A stretch of 42,161 nucleotides of DNA from Microbacteriaceae bacterium. GTDB lineage: Bacteria; Actinomycetota; Actinomycetes; Actinomycetales; Microbacteriaceae. Position 1 is the first letter of the stretch. Each line of letters begins with the position of its first letter. This document shows, piece by piece, positions 33,417 to 42,161 of this stretch. A program made the translations under genes and the position numbers. The stretch covers positions 1 through 42,161 of the forward strand of contig CANGGK010000005.1 of NCBI GenBank assembly GCA_947453475.1. Reading direction: 5' to 3'. The notes beneath the pieces were generated by a model. It saw nothing but the letters and a program-made list of their open reading frames with translations, was not told the origin of the DNA and did no database searches.

Positions 33417-35081
33417 ATGACCACTTCAACTCGCGGCCCACTGCACGCCGCCACCGGATCAAACCTCACCGCCAAGGGCTGGGCTCAAGAGGCCGCCCTG
33501 CGAATGCTGCACAACAACCTCGACCCAGCGGTCGCCGAACACCCTGAAAACCTCGTGGTTTACGGTGGCACCGGTAAGGCCGCCCGCAACTGGGCGAGCT
33601 TCGACGCCATGGTCAAGACCCTGACCAACCTCGCCGACGACGAGACCATGCTGGTACAGTCTGGCAAGCCGGTCGGAGTCTTCCGCACCCACGAGTGGGC
33701 ACCGCGAGTGCTTCTCGCCAACTCGAACTTGGTCGGCGACTGGGCAAACTGGCCTGAGTTCCGCCGCCTCGAGAACCTCGGTCTGACCATGTATGGCCAG
33801 ATGACCGCCGGCTCATGGATCTACATCGGCACCCAGGGCATCCTTCAGGGCACCTATGAGACCTTCGCAGCGGTTGCCGAAAAGCGCTTCGGTGGCACCC
33901 TGGCCGGAACCCTAACCGTCACCGGTGGTTGCGGTGGCATGGGTGGAGCACAGCCGCTTGCCGTCACCATGAACGAGGGCACCTGTTTGATCGTCGACGT
34001 CGACGAGTCACGCCTGCGCCGCCGCCTTGCCGACCGCTACCTCGACGAGATTTATGACAACTTGGATGTCGCGATCGATCGCGCGGTTCAGGCCAAGAAC
34101 CAGAAGCTTGCCATCTCGATTGGTCTAGTCGGCAACTCGGCTTCGGTCTTGCCAGAGCTGCTTCGCCGCGAGGTTCCAATCGACATCGTGACCGACCAGA
34201 CCTCGGCTCACGACCCGCTGTTCTACATCCCAGCCGACATGAAGCTCGAAGATGCCGCTCAGGCTCGCATCGACGACCCGGCAGAATTCACCAAGCGCTC
34301 ACAAGAGTCGATGGCCCGCCACGTTGAAGCGATGGTTGGCTTCATGGATAAGGGTGCCGAGGTCTTCGACTATGGCAACTCGATTCGCGACGAGGCTCGC
34401 AAGGGTGGCTACGACCGCGCCTTCGCCTTCCCTGGTTTCGTGCCGGCATACATTCGCCCACTTTTCTGCGAGGGTAAAGGCCCATTCCGTTGGGTCGCTC
34501 TTTCGGGTGACCCGAAGGACATCTACCGCACCGACCAGGCGATTCTTGAACTTTTCCCAGAGAACAAGCACCTGCACCGCTGGATCAAGATGGCTCAGGA
34601 GCGCGTCGAGTTCCAGGGTCTTCCTGCCCGCATCTGCTGGCTTGGTTATGGCGAGCGTGAAAAGGCCGGCGCGGTATTCAACGATCTAGTCGCCCGCGGC
34701 GAGGTTTCAGCCCCGATCGTTATCGGCCGCGACCACCTCGACTGTGGTTCAGTTGCCTCGCCTTATCGCGAGACCGAAGCGATGCTTGATGGCTCGGATG
34801 CGATTGCCGACTGGCCAATCTTGAACGCGATGCTGAACGTTGCATCTGGCGCTTCATGGGTTTCACTGCACCACGGTGGTGGCGTTGGCATGGGTCGTTC
34901 GATTCACGCCGGCCAGGTAATCGTTGCCGACGGAACAGCACTTGCTGCCGAAAAGATCAACCGCGTGCTCACCAATGACCCTGGCATGGGCGTGATTCGT
35001 CACGTAGATGCCGGTTATGACATCGCTAAGGAAGTGGCTCGTACCAAGCACGTGCACGTGCCGATGCTCGATATCGCATAG
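33417..35081 (+). CDS. hutU: Urocanate hydratase
   Basis: A 554-aa protein of normal urocanase length. Family blocks include [17 protein letters not shown] near the start, [20 protein letters not shown] (NAD-binding glycine-rich loop), the conserved active-site Cys in [12 protein letters not shown], and [20 protein letters not shown] near the end. It uses tightly bound NAD+ to hydrate urocanate to imidazolonepropionate, the second step of histidine degradation. It is the first gene of the hut operon and is followed 9 nt later by hutI. Confidence 0.97.
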   Translation: MTTSTRGPLHAATGSNLTAKGWAQEAALRMLHNNLDPAVAEHPENLVVYGGTGKAARNWASFDAMVKTLTNLADDETMLVQSGKPVGVFRTHEWAPRVLLANSNLVGDWANWPEFRRLENLGLTMYGQMTAGSWIYIGTQGILQGTYETFAAVAEKRFGGTLAGTLTVTGGCGGMGGAQPLAVTMNEGTCLIVDVDESRLRRRLADRYLDEIYDNLDVAIDRAVQAKNQKLAISIGLVGNSASVLPELLRREVPIDIVTDQTSAHDPLFYIPADMKLEDAAQARIDDPAEFTKRSQESMARHVEAMVGFMDKGAEVFDYGNSIRDEARKGGYDRAFAFPGFVPAYIRPLFCEGKGPFRWVALSGDPKDIYRTDQAILELFPENKHLHRWIKMAQERVEFQGLPARICWLGYGEREKAGAVFNDLVARGEVSAPIVIGRDHLDCGSVASPYRETEAMLDGSDAIADWPILNAMLNVASGASWVSLHHGGGVGMGRSIHAGQVIVADGTALAAEKINRVLTNDPGMGVIRHVDAGYDIAKEVARTKHVHVPMLDIA

Positions 35082-35090
35082 GTTCGTTTT

Positions 35091-36323
35091 GTGAGCAGCG
35101 TCGCATTTGCAAACATCGGGTCACTCGTCACTAATGACGAGACGCTCGGTGCAGGCAAAATCGGCGAACTAGGTGGCTCTGGGCTGCAACGCGCGGGCAT
35201 GGTCATCGACAACGGTCGCGTGGCCTGGGTGGGCAATAGTGCCGATCTGCCGGACGCCGATTCTCGCGTGGATGTTGGCGGGCGAGCGGTCATCCCGGGT
35301 TTCGTCGACTCACACGCGCACCTGATGTTTGCCGGTGACCGCGGGGATGAATTCAGTGCACGGATGGGGGGCCGCCCCTATTCGGCCGGTGGCATCAAGA
35401 CCACCGTGGCCGCTACCCGCCAAGCGAGCGACGAAGAGCTAACCGAAAACCTGCGGAAACTCGTGGCCGAAATGCACACGTCTGGAATCACCACATTCGA
35501 AACCAAGAGCGGCTACGGCCTAACCGTCGAAGACGAATCTCGTGCGCTGCGCATTGCATCGGCCCACACAACCGAGACCACTTTCTTAGGGGCTCACGTG
35601 GTGCCGGCAGAATTCGCCGAACGTGGCCAAACAGGCGCTGACGAATACGTCGCTCTGGTGGTCGGTGCGATGTTGGCCGGAGCCGTCGAGCACGCGAAGT
35701 GGATCGACGTCTTCTGCGACCGAGGCGCATTCGATGTAGACCAGGCTCGCGAGATCTTGACCGCTGGAATTTCCGCAGGGCTCGCTCCGCGCATTCACGC
35801 TAACCAACTCAGCAACATCGGTGCAATCGAACTGGCTGTTGAACTCGACTGTGCGTCGGCCGACCACTGCACCCACCTATCCGAAAGCGACGTAGAGCTG
35901 CTGGCCGGCTCAAACACCGTCGCAACTCTGCTACCCGGAGCCGAATTCTCTACCCGTTCGCCTTACCCAGATGCACGCAGGCTAATCGAGGCCGGGGCAA
36001 CCGTGGCACTGGCCACCGACTGCAACCCTGGCTCTAGCTACACGACATCCATGCCCTTTTGCATAGCCGTCGCGGTTCGCGACATGGGCATGAGCCCGGC
36101 CGAAGCGCTCTGGTCGGCAACCGCCGGCGGTGCCGCTGCTCTTCGTCGCACCGACGTTGGCCACCTAGGCCTCGGTGCCGCAGCAGATTTTGTTATTCTC
36201 AACGCACCATCGCACCAACACCTCGCCTACCGCCCGGGCGTGAACCTAATCGGTCAAACCTGGCGCAATGGCAAACCACTCAACCCAACCGGGCAAGCAA
36301 AGCAAGGGCACTCACATGACTAA
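35091..36323 (+). CDS. hutI: Imidazolonepropionase
   Basis: A 410-aa amidohydrolase-superfamily enzyme. The metal-binding HAH motif is in [17 protein letters not shown], a substrate-binding TKSGYGL motif follows, further ligand histidines occur in RIHANQLS and [10 protein letters not shown], and the catalytic Asp lies in [13 protein letters not shown]. It hydrolyses 4-imidazolone-5-propionate to N-formimidoyl-L-glutamate, the third step of the pathway. It starts at GTG, 9 nt after hutU. Its last 8 nt overlap hutH. Confidence 0.96.
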   Translation: MSSVAFANIGSLVTNDETLGAGKIGELGGSGLQRAGMVIDNGRVAWVGNSADLPDADSRVDVGGRAVIPGFVDSHAHLMFAGDRGDEFSARMGGRPYSAGGIKTTVAATRQASDEELTENLRKLVAEMHTSGITTFETKSGYGLTVEDESRALRIASAHTTETTFLGAHVVPAEFAERGQTGADEYVALVVGAMLAGAVEHAKWIDVFCDRGAFDVDQAREILTAGISAGLAPRIHANQLSNIGAIELAVELDCASADHCTHLSESDVELLAGSNTVATLLPGAEFSTRSPYPDARRLIEAGATVALATDCNPGSSYTTSMPFCIAVAVRDMGMSPAEALWSATAGGAAALRRTDVGHLGLGAAADFVILNAPSHQHLAYRPGVNLIGQTWRNGKPLNPTGQAKQGHSHD

Positions 36324-37815
36324 CCAGACCGTCACCATTAATTCAGCCGGGATGACCGCAGCCGATGTGATTGCCGTTGCCCGTCACGACGCCAAGGTTG
36401 TCATTTCGGCCGAGGCGCTGGCTGGAATGGCCAAAACTCGCGCTCACATCGAGGCCCTGGCCAGCGGTGAAACCCCTGTCTATGGAATCTCTACCGGTTT
36501 TGGTGCTCTGGCTAACCGTCACATCGCAATCGAAGACCGCGTGCAGCTACAGAAGTCGCTGGTTCGCTCGCACGCGGCCGGCATGGGTGCCCCGGTTGAG
36601 CGTGAAGTGGTTCGTGCGTTGATGTTGCTTCGCCTAAAGACTCTGGCCAGCGGCCGCACCGGAGCCCGCCCGGTTGTTGCAGAAACCATGGCGGCCATCT
36701 TGAACGCCGGCATCACGCCTTACGTTCACGAGTTCGGTTCACTGGGTTGCTCTGGCGACCTTGCCCCACTTGCTCACTGTGCCCTGGTAATCATGGGTGA
36801 GGGTCGCGCGTTCGATGCACACGGAGTCGAGCGCCCGGTTGCCGACTTGCTTGCCGAGGCTGGCATCGCGCCGGTTGAGCTTCGCGAAAAAGAAGGTCTG
36901 GCGCTGATTAATGGCACGGATGGAATGCTCGGCATGGCCATCCTGGCAATCGCAGATCTTGAACGCCTTGCCGACTATGCCGATGTAATCGCCGCGATGA
37001 GCGTAGAGGGTTTGATGGGAACCGATCAGGTCTTCCGCGCCGAACTTCACAACGACCTGCGACCACACCCAGGTCAGGCAACCAGTGCGGCAAACATGTT
37101 CAACGCGATGGCTGGTTCAGAGATTGTTGCCTCACACCGATTTGGCGACGACAAGGTTCAAGACGCCTACTCGCTTCGCTGCGCACCTCAGGTCACCGGT
37201 GGGCTTCGAGACACCGTCGGCTATGCGTCGATGGTTGCCGGCCGAGAGCTCGCTGCCGCGATTGATAACCCGGTAGTGCTCGAGTCTGGCGAGGTCACCT
37301 CTAACGGAAACTTCCACGGTGCTCCGGTTGCCTACATCCTTGATTTCTTGGCGATTCCGGCAACCGACCTGGGTTCTATGTCAGAGCGTCGCACCGACAG
37401 AATGCTAGACAAGAACCGCTCTTCGGGCCTTACCCCGTTTTTGGCACACGATGCCGGAGTCGATAGCGGTCTGATGATTGCTCAGTACACCCAAGCCGGT
37501 TTGGTGTCTGAGAACAAACGTCTGGCAAGCCCTGCCTCGGTAGACAGCATTCCTTCTTCGGCGATGCAAGAAGACCACGTGTCAATGGGCTGGCACGCCG
37601 GTCGCAAACTCCGCAAAATTGTTGATAACTTGCGCATGATTCTGGCTGTGGAACTGACCGCTGCCTCGCGAGCTGTTGAGTCACGTGCACCTCACGCACC
37701 GGCTCCGGTCACCGGCGCACTCATTGCGCGCCTGCGCGAGGTAGTGCCGGGCAATGGCCCAGACCGCTTCTTGGCCCCTGAGCTAGAAGCCGCCGCCGAA
37801 TTGTTGAAGCACTAG
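36316..37815 (+). CDS. hutH: Histidine ammonia-lyase
   Basis: 499 aa from the ATG at 36316 ([20 protein letters not shown]), which overlaps hutI by 8 nt; the ORF-track start lies further inside hutI. The MIO-forming segment is [14 protein letters not shown], with Ser at about residue 146. The usual Ala-Ser-Gly triad is Cys-Ser-Gly here, as I recall for other actinobacterial histidine ammonia-lyases. Other family blocks are [20 protein letters not shown], and [12 protein letters not shown]. It deaminates histidine to urocanate, the first pathway step, although it is encoded third. The overlap suggests coupled translation. Confidence 0.96.
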   Translation: MTNQTVTINSAGMTAADVIAVARHDAKVVISAEALAGMAKTRAHIEALASGETPVYGISTGFGALANRHIAIEDRVQLQKSLVRSHAAGMGAPVEREVVRALMLLRLKTLASGRTGARPVVAETMAAILNAGITPYVHEFGSLGCSGDLAPLAHCALVIMGEGRAFDAHGVERPVADLLAEAGIAPVELREKEGLALINGTDGMLGMAILAIADLERLADYADVIAAMSVEGLMGTDQVFRAELHNDLRPHPGQATSAANMFNAMAGSEIVASHRFGDDKVQDAYSLRCAPQVTGGLRDTVGYASMVAGRELAAAIDNPVVLESGEVTSNGNFHGAPVAYILDFLAIPATDLGSMSERRTDRMLDKNRSSGLTPFLAHDAGVDSGLMIAQYTQAGLVSENKRLASPASVDSIPSSAMQEDHVSMGWHAGRKLRKIVDNLRMILAVELTAASRAVESRAPHAPAPVTGALIARLREVVPGNGPDRFLAPELEAAAELLKH

Positions 37816-37830
37816 GGAATCGAGCAACCG

Positions 37831-38763
37831 ATGTCGGCACCAAAAGAAGACGCCCTCTGGCCTCGCGCTTCGGCCTGGTTTCAGGCAGTCGATGTTGCCG
37901 CTGACATCGACTCAGCAAACCCGGCAAAGTTTGACCTGGGATTGATGGGCATCCCGGCTCACCTCACCTCGATTTCACCGACCAATGCACACACCACTCC
38001 GGCCGCCATCCGTGCCGCGCTTCAGCGATATTCGACTTATAACTGGTCTACCGACTCAGACGTCTCGAATTTGTCATTCACCGATTTTGGTGATGTGACC
38101 GAACCTGACTCAGAGGCTGGCGAGGCACGAACCAGTCAGCTGGCCGCCGAGGTGGCAGCTCGCTCGGGTCTCGCCATCGGTCTTGGTGGCGATAACTCGA
38201 TTACCTTTGCGATGGCCCGAGGTGTGTTTGGCAGCAAAGTCGAGACTGCCGGCCTAATCACCCTGGATGCACACCACGATCTTCGCGATGGAGTCAGTAA
38301 CGGTTCACCGGTGCGCCGACTCGTTGATGAACTTGGGCTTGATGGCCGACGAATCGTGCAGATTGGCATCGCCGACTTCTCAAACTCGCCTGCCTATGCC
38401 GCACGCGCCAAAGAACTGGGTATTTTTGTCATTCCGCGCTCGGCACTTCGCGACCGATCAATGGCCGATGTTATGGCCGAAGCTGTTTCGATTGCCGGTT
38501 CTGCAGGTGGCCCGGTTCACGTCGACTTCGATGTTGATGTTTGCGACCGAAGCGTGGTGCCGGCCTGCCCGGCTGCTGCACCCGGAGGCATTAGCGCCGA
38601 CGAGTTTCGTCAACTGGCTTTCGAAGCCGGTCGCTACTCGCAGGTTCGTTCGGTTGATTTCACCGAGATTGATGCCAGCATCGACTCGGACGATGGTCGC
38701 ACTGTGCGGCTAGCTGCGCTCGGCATTCTCGAGCTAGCCGCTGGTCGACTCTCGTCGATTTAG
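37831..38763 (+). CDS. hutG: Formimidoylglutamase (arginase/agmatinase family)
   Basis: A 310-aa ureohydrolase-family enzyme. The binuclear manganese motifs are LGGDNSITFA, DAHHDLRDG and HVDFDVDVCDR. The first is normally GGDHS, so the His that binds one Mn is Asn here, while the others are intact. The family hydrolyses N-formimidoyl-L-glutamate to glutamate and formamide, which completes histidine degradation in one step without a HutF-type deiminase. The operon position supports this role over arginase or agmatinase. The start ATG is 15 nt after hutH with only a weak Shine-Dalgarno. It ends convergently, overlapping the next minus-strand gene's stop. Confidence 0.88.
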   Translation: MSAPKEDALWPRASAWFQAVDVAADIDSANPAKFDLGLMGIPAHLTSISPTNAHTTPAAIRAALQRYSTYNWSTDSDVSNLSFTDFGDVTEPDSEAGEARTSQLAAEVAARSGLAIGLGGDNSITFAMARGVFGSKVETAGLITLDAHHDLRDGVSNGSPVRRLVDELGLDGRRIVQIGIADFSNSPAYAARAKELGIFVIPRSALRDRSMADVMAEAVSIAGSAGGPVHVDFDVDVCDRSVVPACPAAAPGGISADEFRQLAFEAGRYSQVRSVDFTEIDASIDSDDGRTVRLAALGILELAAGRLSSI

Positions 38764-39422
38764 CTCGCGCGTTCTTCCAGAATCTGGTTGAAGGCTCCGA
38801 CAAAGACATCCGAGTTCTGAGCACCCGAGACGCCATACTTTCCATCGATCACGAAGAATGGCACCCCAGTAATGCCGTAGGCCTTGGCCTGCTCGACGTC
38901 GGCATTGAAGGCCGGCAAGAATTCGCCTGACTGAAGAACTCGCGTCACCTCGGCTCGGTCGAGACCAACATCGGCGGCCAATTGGGCCAACACATCGATG
39001 CGCCCAACGTGCAAAGCTTCGACGAAGTGTGCCGACATGATGCGCTCTTTCATCTGCACCTGCTTGCCCTGCGTCTTCGCATACTGCAGCAGTTGGTGAG
39101 CCAAAACCGTGTTGGTCATGTGCATGTGTTCCATGTCATAGTTCAGGCCAACCGAAGCCGCGATGCCCTTGAGCCGCTCGGTCATCATGACCACCTGGTC
39201 GGCCGGCATGCCCTTGTTCTCAACCAGGTAATCGGTCTGGCTACCCTCGTAATCAACCGGCATATCCGGGTTCAAAAGGTAGCTGTGATACTCAACCTCA
39301 ATCGGCGTCTGAGTTCGCTGAGCCGAAAATTCTTGGATGGCGTTCTCGAGCTTTCGCTTGCCGATGTAGCACCACGGGCAGGCAACGTCAGACCAGATGT
39401 CGATTTTGATTGGTTCGTTCAT
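38760..39422 (-). CDS. DsbA/FrnE-family thioredoxin-fold oxidoreductase
   Basis: 220 aa from the ATG at 39422 (MNEPIKIDIWSDVACPWCYI); the ORF-track start is an extension into the upstream glucosidase gene. The CPWC active site is near residue 15, with a helical insert and the cis-Pro region GVPFFVIDGKYGVSGAQ near residue 180, as in FrnE/2-hydroxychromene isomerase-like DsbA proteins. No signal peptide is present, so it acts in the cytoplasm. The family functions in thiol redox and oxidative stress, sometimes in polyketide synthesis; the substrate is unknown. It is 14 nt downstream of the GH31 gene and probably cotranscribed with it. Confidence 0.9.
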   Translation of the reverse strand: MNEPIKIDIWSDVACPWCYIGKRKLENAIQEFSAQRTQTPIEVEYHSYLLNPDMPVDYEGSQTDYLVENKGMPADQVVMMTERLKGIAASVGLNYDMEHMHMTNTVLAHQLLQYAKTQGKQVQMKERIMSAHFVEALHVGRIDVLAQLAADVGLDRAEVTRVLQSGEFLPAFNADVEQAKAYGITGVPFFVIDGKYGVSGAQNSDVFVGAFNQILEERAS

Positions 39423-39436
39423 GTCAGCAATCAACC

Positions 39437-41851
39437 TCAGAGCGAGACTGAAAAGTCCTCTCCCGAGTTTGCGATTGCCTGGCGAGTGCCGTTTCGGTTG
39501 CCGACCACACCATCGGCACTTGTGTGCCAAACCACCACGAATTCCTTGCGGGCAAAACCCTTGAATCCCTCGCCGGTCGACTTGCCCGAGACGGTAACCG
39601 AGTCACCGTTTCGAGTAACCAAGATGCTGGTTCTCACGCGGTTGTCTTCAAGCGCCGCATAGGTGAGGCCGTCGTCTTCTTGTAGTTCCGATGCCCATTC
39701 GCCGTCGGTCTCTGGCACGAAAACGTGTAGTTCGATCGACTCTGGGGCGAGGCCATCCGTGCTCTGTGGCGCTTGGGCAAGCATCGGCAAAACCGCACCG
39801 GCACGAACATAAACCGGGATGAAATCTAGGGGCGCATCGGCAGCAATGGTCTGGCCGCCGGAAAGGTGCTCGCCGCTATTGAAGTCAAACCACTCACCAG
39901 CCGGCAGGTAAACCTCGCGCTGGCGTTGGCCATCTTCGACAATCGGTGCAACCAAAATATCCGAGCCGAAAAGGTATTGGTCGTCGAGGTTGCGAACCTG
40001 CTCATCTTCCTGGAAGTCAAAGATCAACGGGCGCTGAATTGGGGCACCGGTCTCAGAAGCGCGCACGAAGGCGGTGTAAATGTAAGGCAACAGGCGATAG
40101 CGAAGCTCGAGGGCGGCACGAACACCGGCCTCGACATCAGGCCCAAAACTCCATGGATACTGGTCGACCGTGCCAATCACCGAGTGATTGCGGGCAAACG
40201 GTGTGAGCGCTCCATACTGGGTCCAGCGCAACATCAACTCGGCGGTGGTGTTTTCACCGAAACCTGCGATGTCGGCACCCACAAATGACTGACCCGAAAT
40301 GCTTAGGCCAGAGCCCATCGGAATGCTCATCCAGAGGTGATCGAAGCGCGACATGTTGTCGCCCATCCAGTTGGCGGCGTAACGCTGAATTCCGGCCGAA
40401 CCCGCGCGAGACAGGATGAAGGTGCGAAGTTCGTGCATTGCCTGAAGCAGCCCCTCTTGCGTACCCATCGCCATTAGCAGCGCATACGAATTGTGATATC
40501 GGTCGTGCGAATATTCGCCGGCTCCGAATCGCATCGAATAGGGCGAGACATCGCCGGTGGCCGGCTCATTCATGTCATTCCAAATGCCGGCTAGGCCACT
40601 CTTGACGTGCTCGGCGTTCAGCGCACCCCACCACTTGCGAGTGCTTTCTTGCACGAAGTCCGGAAAGGCGGTGTTGCCCGGCCAAACCTGACCGATATAA
40701 GTCGAACCCGATTCGGTGGTCGCAAAGACGCCCTTTTCGACACCGTCGTCATAGACCGAATAGCCCGGGTCGTGCTTCACGCCAGGGTCGATGATGGTAA
40801 TCGCACGGATGCCCTGCTCTTTCAAGCGAGCCAACATGCCTTCGGCATCTGGATAGCGCTCGGTGTTCCAGGTGAAGACGCGGTATTCATCCATGTAATC
40901 AATGTCGAGCCACAGGGTGTCTACCGGGATGTTCTTCTCGCGGAACTTCGCGCCGAGCGCCTCGATATCGGCCTGAACGTAGTCTTTCCAGCGGCACTGG
41001 TGAAAGCCGAGTGACCAAAGCGGCGGAAGGTTGGTGCGGCCGGTTAGCCAGGTGTAGTCCTCAAGAATGCTCGCCATTGCCGGCCCAGCGAATACATATT
41101 CGTTGTATTGACCACCCGAGAAAGAGATCTGGTAGCTATCGGCACCGGTGAAATCGTAGAACCCGCGATAACCGTTGTCGATGAACGAGCCGCCGATTGC
41201 CGCGGTCGCGGCATCTTGGTGATAGAAAAACGGAATCGACATGTAATAAGGGTCGAACTCGGTGCTGGTGTTGTCGGCCCGAGGGTCGCTGGCCGGTTGC
41301 TCTTTCGTGAACTCACCCGAGGCTGTCGGGTTCAAAACGTCTACGTTCCAAAGCGTGAAGTCACGCCCGCGTCGGTTGAAAGAGCCGGTCTTTTCGCCGA
41401 GACCGTAAATTGGGTCGAGCTTGCCAATCTTGCGGCGCAGCACGAAGGTGTCGTTCAAAACCGAATAGGCGCCAGGCTGGCCATCGCGAGTGTGAGCGGT
41501 TTCAAAAATCGCCGAGCCGTCAGCGCGGTAGGCGTTCAAGGTGAACGGTGCCTTGACAATCTCGAGTGTCATTGCACCCGTCGAAACCAAAATCTTGTCA
41601 TTCGATTCTTCGACCTTGATGCCAAGGCGCCCTGCCTTGATTGACTCTCGGGCTGTCGCTATCGGGTCGATGGCCAAGGCAAAAGTTGGGCTCTCATCGA
41701 ACTTGCCACCACGGCTGATAGCGATGCGCATCAGGTCATCCTTGATCACATCCACTCGAAGAAGTTCGTCGTCAACGCGGGCCAAGATGCCGGTATCGGT
41801 GCGCTCAAACGAGCTGACGTTAGTGAAGTGAAGAAGGCCTGAATTCTGCAT
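39437..41851 (-). CDS. GH31-family alpha-glucosidase (or related alpha-glycosidase)
   Basis: An 804-aa glycoside hydrolase with no signal peptide, hence cytoplasmic. The N-terminal beta-sandwich (residues about 1-250) includes YGLGEKTGSFNRRGRDFTLW. The (beta/alpha)8 barrel carries the nucleophile Asp in GIWNDMNEPA (near 424) and the acid/base Asp in ANWMGDNMSRF (near 495), with SFVGADIAGFG downstream. C-terminal beta domains follow. The enzyme releases glucose from alpha-glucosides; exact linkage specificity is not evident. The ATG is preceded by a TAGGGT -10 at 6 nt. The divergent MFS transporter gene may import its substrate (inference). Confidence 0.93.
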   Translation of the reverse strand: MQNSGLLHFTNVSSFERTDTGILARVDDELLRVDVIKDDLMRIAISRGGKFDESPTFALAIDPIATARESIKAGRLGIKVEESNDKILVSTGAMTLEIVKAPFTLNAYRADGSAIFETAHTRDGQPGAYSVLNDTFVLRRKIGKLDPIYGLGEKTGSFNRRGRDFTLWNVDVLNPTASGEFTKEQPASDPRADNTSTEFDPYYMSIPFFYHQDAATAAIGGSFIDNGYRGFYDFTGADSYQISFSGGQYNEYVFAGPAMASILEDYTWLTGRTNLPPLWSLGFHQCRWKDYVQADIEALGAKFREKNIPVDTLWLDIDYMDEYRVFTWNTERYPDAEGMLARLKEQGIRAITIIDPGVKHDPGYSVYDDGVEKGVFATTESGSTYIGQVWPGNTAFPDFVQESTRKWWGALNAEHVKSGLAGIWNDMNEPATGDVSPYSMRFGAGEYSHDRYHNSYALLMAMGTQEGLLQAMHELRTFILSRAGSAGIQRYAANWMGDNMSRFDHLWMSIPMGSGLSISGQSFVGADIAGFGENTTAELMLRWTQYGALTPFARNHSVIGTVDQYPWSFGPDVEAGVRAALELRYRLLPYIYTAFVRASETGAPIQRPLIFDFQEDEQVRNLDDQYLFGSDILVAPIVEDGQRQREVYLPAGEWFDFNSGEHLSGGQTIAADAPLDFIPVYVRAGAVLPMLAQAPQSTDGLAPESIELHVFVPETDGEWASELQEDDGLTYAALEDNRVRTSILVTRNGDSVTVSGKSTGEGFKGFARKEFVVVWHTSADGVVGNRNGTRQAIANSGEDFSVSL

Positions 41852-41857
41852 AACTAA

Positions 41858-41863
41858 ACCCTA
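41858..41863 (-). promoter_or_regulatory. -10 element (TAGGGT) of leaderless GH31 transcript
   Basis: On the minus strand TAGGGT is followed by TTAGTT and then the ATG at 41851, with the same 6-nt spacing. It faces the divergent MFS promoter across a 53-bp gap. Confidence 0.55.
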
Positions 41864-41892
41864 CGGTGAACGGTTGTCATAGGCCGCAAGCC

Positions 41893-41898
41893 TAGACT
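41893..41898 (+). promoter_or_regulatory. -10 element (TAGACT) of leaderless MFS transporter transcript
   Basis: TAGACT, a 6-nt spacer (CAAAGC), then ATG at 41905. A TTGTCA hexamer is only 13 bp upstream, too close for a standard -35. Confidence 0.55.
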
Positions 41899-41904
41899 CA
41901 AAGC

Positions 41905-42161
41905 ATGGCAAAAACTCGACGACCGGTCTGGCTAACCCGCAATTTATTGGCGATTTCGTGGGTCTCACTTTTGCAAGACGCGGCAAGCGAAATGCTCTAC
42001 CCGATCATGCCAATCTTTCTAAACACCGTGCTCGGTGCACCGGCCGCTGTGGTTGGCGCAATCGAGGGTTTTGCCGAAGGCGCGATGTCGGTCACCAAAC
42101 TTTCAAGCGCCTGGATGAACCGCTGGATTCCCCGCAAGGTCATGGTTTTCCTTGGCTACGG
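41905..42161 (+). CDS. Major facilitator superfamily transporter, N-terminal fragment
   Basis: The first 85 codons are present; the gene continues past the right edge, so it is absent from the ORF track. The peptide opens MAKTRRPVWLTRNLLAISWV, then SLLQDAASEMLYPIMPIFL as the first membrane helix, then VVGAIEGFAEGAMSVTKL and a basic loop leading into the next helix (WIPRKVMVFLGYG). This pattern is typical of 12-helix MFS proteins of the DAASEM(L/I)YP type, whose substrates are mostly unknown. Divergence from the GH31 gene hints at, but does not prove, a sugar substrate. The start is fixed by the -10 at 6 nt. Confidence 0.85.
   Translation, partial: MAKTRRPVWLTRNLLAISWVSLLQDAASEMLYPIMPIFLNTVLGAPAAVVGAIEGFAEGAMSVTKLSSAWMNRWIPRKVMVFLGY

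Noticed and set aside
39423-39530. N-terminal extension of the DsbA-like protein in the ORF track
   Set aside because: It lies inside the GH31 3' end and precedes the family's normal start MNEPIKIDIWSD.

Overview
The window looks like a chromosomal segment of a small-genome actinobacterium. The best fit is Microbacteriaceae, possibly the freshwater 'Luna'-type planktonic lineages. That is inferred from the conserved fhaA-fhaB-pstP-rodA/ftsW-pbpA-pknA-pknB locus followed by trpG, crgA, rhomboid and ppiA (the arrangement found near oriC in Mycobacterium and relatives), the moderate GC content, very short intergenic gaps, many 1-8 nt gene overlaps, and a clear leaderless-promoter signature. No rRNA, tRNA, CRISPR array, transposase or phage gene was seen.

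Layout. (1) 1-4087, minus strand: the start of an FMN-binding-type secreted protein, a membrane ferric-reductase-like flavocytochrome, a hotdog thioesterase and an M13 zinc metallopeptidase. (2) 4165-5076: tRNA uridine hydroxylase TrhO (rhodanese family). (3) 5147-20045: an accessory block of exported proteins. It holds a ~470-aa secreted protein whose signal peptide is out of frame across an A8 tract, a giant ~4,124-aa modular surface protein on the minus strand, and a small secreted Gly/Pro-rich protein. Strong hairpin terminators sit on both sides of the giant gene. (4) 20236-28927: the cell-division/Ser-Thr phosphorylation operon fhaA, fhaB, pstP, rodA/ftsW, pbpA, pknA, pknB, with overlapping or nearly abutting genes. 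(5) 28965-32567: trpG/pabA, crgA, a repeat-rich intergenic region, rhomboid protease, cyclophilin, a small membrane protein and a lipoprotein. (6) 32564-38763: an IclR-family regulator divergent from a complete histidine-utilisation operon hutU-hutI-hutH-hutG. (7) 38760-42161: a DsbA/FrnE-like oxidoreductase and a GH31 alpha-glucosidase (minus), then the start of an MFS transporter (plus).

How the genes work together. The kinases PknA/PknB sense the cell wall through PASTA domains, PstP reverses their phosphorylation, and FhaA/FhaB read phospho-threonines. RodA/FtsW plus PbpA form a glycosyltransferase/transpeptidase pair and CrgA joins the divisome. The hut operon converts histidine to glutamate, formamide and ammonia.

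The most unusual items are: the giant protein, built from repeated Ig/Fn3-like modules with a conserved Cys pair and ending in an OmpA-like domain in an apparently monoderm bacterium; the poly-A frameshift at the start of its neighbour; a recurrent TANNNT-N6-start-codon layout indicating leaderless mRNAs; and a repeat cluster with an 83-bp inverted-repeat element between crgA and the rhomboid gene.
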